Source: Mageeibacillus sp. UBA1046 (GTDB taxonomy: Bacteria; Bacillota; Clostridia; Saccharofermentanales; DTU023). Taken from it: 15,738 nt of DNA. Positions within the stretch are counted from its first letter, which is position 1, and every line of letters starts with the position of its first letter. Below, piece after piece: positions 14,900 through 15,738 of this stretch. The stretch spans positions 15,754-31,491 of the forward strand of contig DCDV01000002.1 in assembly GCA_002316595.1 (NCBI GenBank). The letters are read 5' to 3'. Under the pieces are notes generated by a model, which was not told the DNA's origin, did not search any database, and saw only the letters and a program-made list of their open reading frames with translations. The position numbers and the translations under genes are program-made.

Positions 14900-15738
14900 T
14901 TACGGATTATCTCTTCTAAAAACAATCTTGTCGGTTGTCAGGTCGAGTTGGCCAGACCCTTTTTCCTGCAGCGCCTCACTAGTAATCAGTTCCTGCAATT
15001 TTCTGATATCTTCCGGCATGCTGCGGTCGTTAGAAAGCTTTACTCTCCAAGTAATTTCATTGTCAAATTCCAGCACCAGGAGAGCAAACCCGTGTTCTTG
15101 AGGCCTGATCGACTTCGTCAAAGCTACGAGAGATTTTTCATCCGGATACGCCTGATCAGTCAAAATCAGCTGAGCAGTAATTTCTGTAGCTGTTGTGAGC
15201 ATATCCAGTTCATCTTCGTTCAGCTGACTGCCGGGTATCAATTCCTCAAATCTTGTCATTCCCTCAATTATCGGTAAGTAATCAGGTTCTTCCTCGACAA
15301 GCCTTATTATATATCCTTCACGATCAACGAGCGCGTATCTTAAACCATTTCGAATGCAGGCTGTCTCCACTCTTTCCTGTAAACTGATCAAAATTCCAGA
15401 AGGCCATGAAAAACTAGCTTTAGCAGTAGCCAGTTCCGGATAAGCCCGTAACAATTTGGTCTCAATATCACCATAGCGGAAACTGAAGATCTTCTTAAAT
15501 TCAGGACCTAAGTCCAAAAAGGCATGCCGGCCTGTTTCCAGGCTTATTATATTTTTTATATCTTCCTCCGCCAAATCAGAAGTACCGGTAACTTCTATAT
15601 GATCGAGCCTGAAAGCCGGCAGAAGTATGATGAGGGTCAGCAAAGCTAATGCGACGGCAAAAGAAGCGAACAATCTGGCAAACAGACTTAAACCGTTTTT
15701 CTGTGTTCGTCCTGATGCGCCCTTGTGTTTTTCTGTCG
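14900..15738 (-). CDS. ftsQ: Cell division protein FtsQ/DivIB (5' end beyond window)
   Basis: Bitopic divisome protein that connects with FtsB/FtsL and regulates septal wall synthesis. The frame is open to the window edge, giving 278 visible residues, so the true start lies outside. A TTG at 15673 could be read as a start, but it would cut off the basic, polar cytoplasmic tail encoded upstream, which is typical of the family. After the tail come one membrane helix (LFASFAVALALLTLIILLPA) and the POTRA domain beginning RLDHIEVTGTSDLAEEDIK. The following FtsQ/DivIB domain includes FSWPSGILISLQERVETA and ALVDREGYII, standard for the family. It is followed after 21 bp by sbp, as in the usual dcw cluster. 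Confidence 0.93.
   Translation of the reverse strand, partial: TEKHKGASGRTQKNGLSLFARLFASFAVALALLTLIILLPAFRLDHIEVTGTSDLAEEDIKNIISLETGRHAFLDLGPEFKKIFSFRYGDIETKLLRAYPELATAKASFSWPSGILISLQERVETACIRNGLRYALVDREGYIIRLVEEEPDYLPIIEGMTRFEELIPGSQLNEDELDMLTTATEITAQLILTDQAYPDEKSLVALTKSIRPQEHGFALLVLEFDNEITWRVKLSNDRSMPEDIRKLQELITSEALQEKGSGQLDLTTDKIVFRRDNP

Noticed and set aside
15671..15673. TTG as the ftsQ start
   Set aside because: The frame stays open upstream and encodes the basic cytoplasmic tail expected of FtsQ, so the gene continues past the window edge.

Overview
All genes lie on the minus strand, so transcription runs from high to low coordinates. The gene set points to a Gram-positive bacterium of the Firmicutes, most likely a clostridial lineage: FtsQ/DivIB, then the small basic protein Sbp (DUF1290), then FtsZ, together with NrdR, RsmD-CoaD, an OmpR-type two-component pair and a lipoprotein-type class B penicillin-binding protein. 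Most starts have GGAG-type Shine-Dalgarno sequences. No tRNA, rRNA, CRISPR array or mobile element was recognised, and base composition looks even by eye, so this reads as core chromosome with a few unusual details.

Right part (about 12830-15738), cell division: a 5'-truncated ftsQ, then sbp, then a 274-bp spacer, then ftsZ. The spacer holds a good sigma-A promoter (TTGTAA-N17-TAGAAT), repeated TTGTAAT-type dyads and a possible attenuator. ftsA, commonly found between sbp and ftsZ, is absent here. FtsZ has an unusually long tail with two C-terminal-peptide-like motifs. A clear intrinsic terminator follows ftsZ.

Middle part (about 7840-12740): nrdR, an OmpR-family response regulator, a sensor histidine kinase, an HtrA/DegP-like membrane protein and nth (endonuclease III). 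nrdR/regulator, regulator/kinase and HtrA/nth overlap, and only 27 bp separate kinase and HtrA, so this looks like one operon. The HtrA-like protein keeps the Asp and Ser of the catalytic triad, but its His position is Ser and the oxyanion-hole Gly is Gln. It is probably an inactive protease fold, possibly a partner of the adjacent two-component system.

Left part (1 to about 7860): recG, rsmD, coaD, a coiled-coil protein, a MecA/PbpC-type lipoprotein PBP, and a large DUF2079 membrane protein that runs off the left edge. The last gene fills 1-1908 as one uninterrupted 636-codon frame. Between the PBP and DUF2079 genes lie five tandem 29-30 bp units, each carrying a Shine-Dalgarno-like GGAGTAA.

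Themes are division-site and envelope growth (FtsQ, Sbp, FtsZ, PBP, probably the DUF2079 protein), envelope sensing (kinase, regulator, HtrA-like protein), and DNA or nucleotide maintenance (NrdR, Nth, RecG). The best places to look for something new are the degenerate HtrA next to its two-component system, the double-motif FtsZ tail, the ftsZ leader, and the ribosome-site-bearing tandem repeat.
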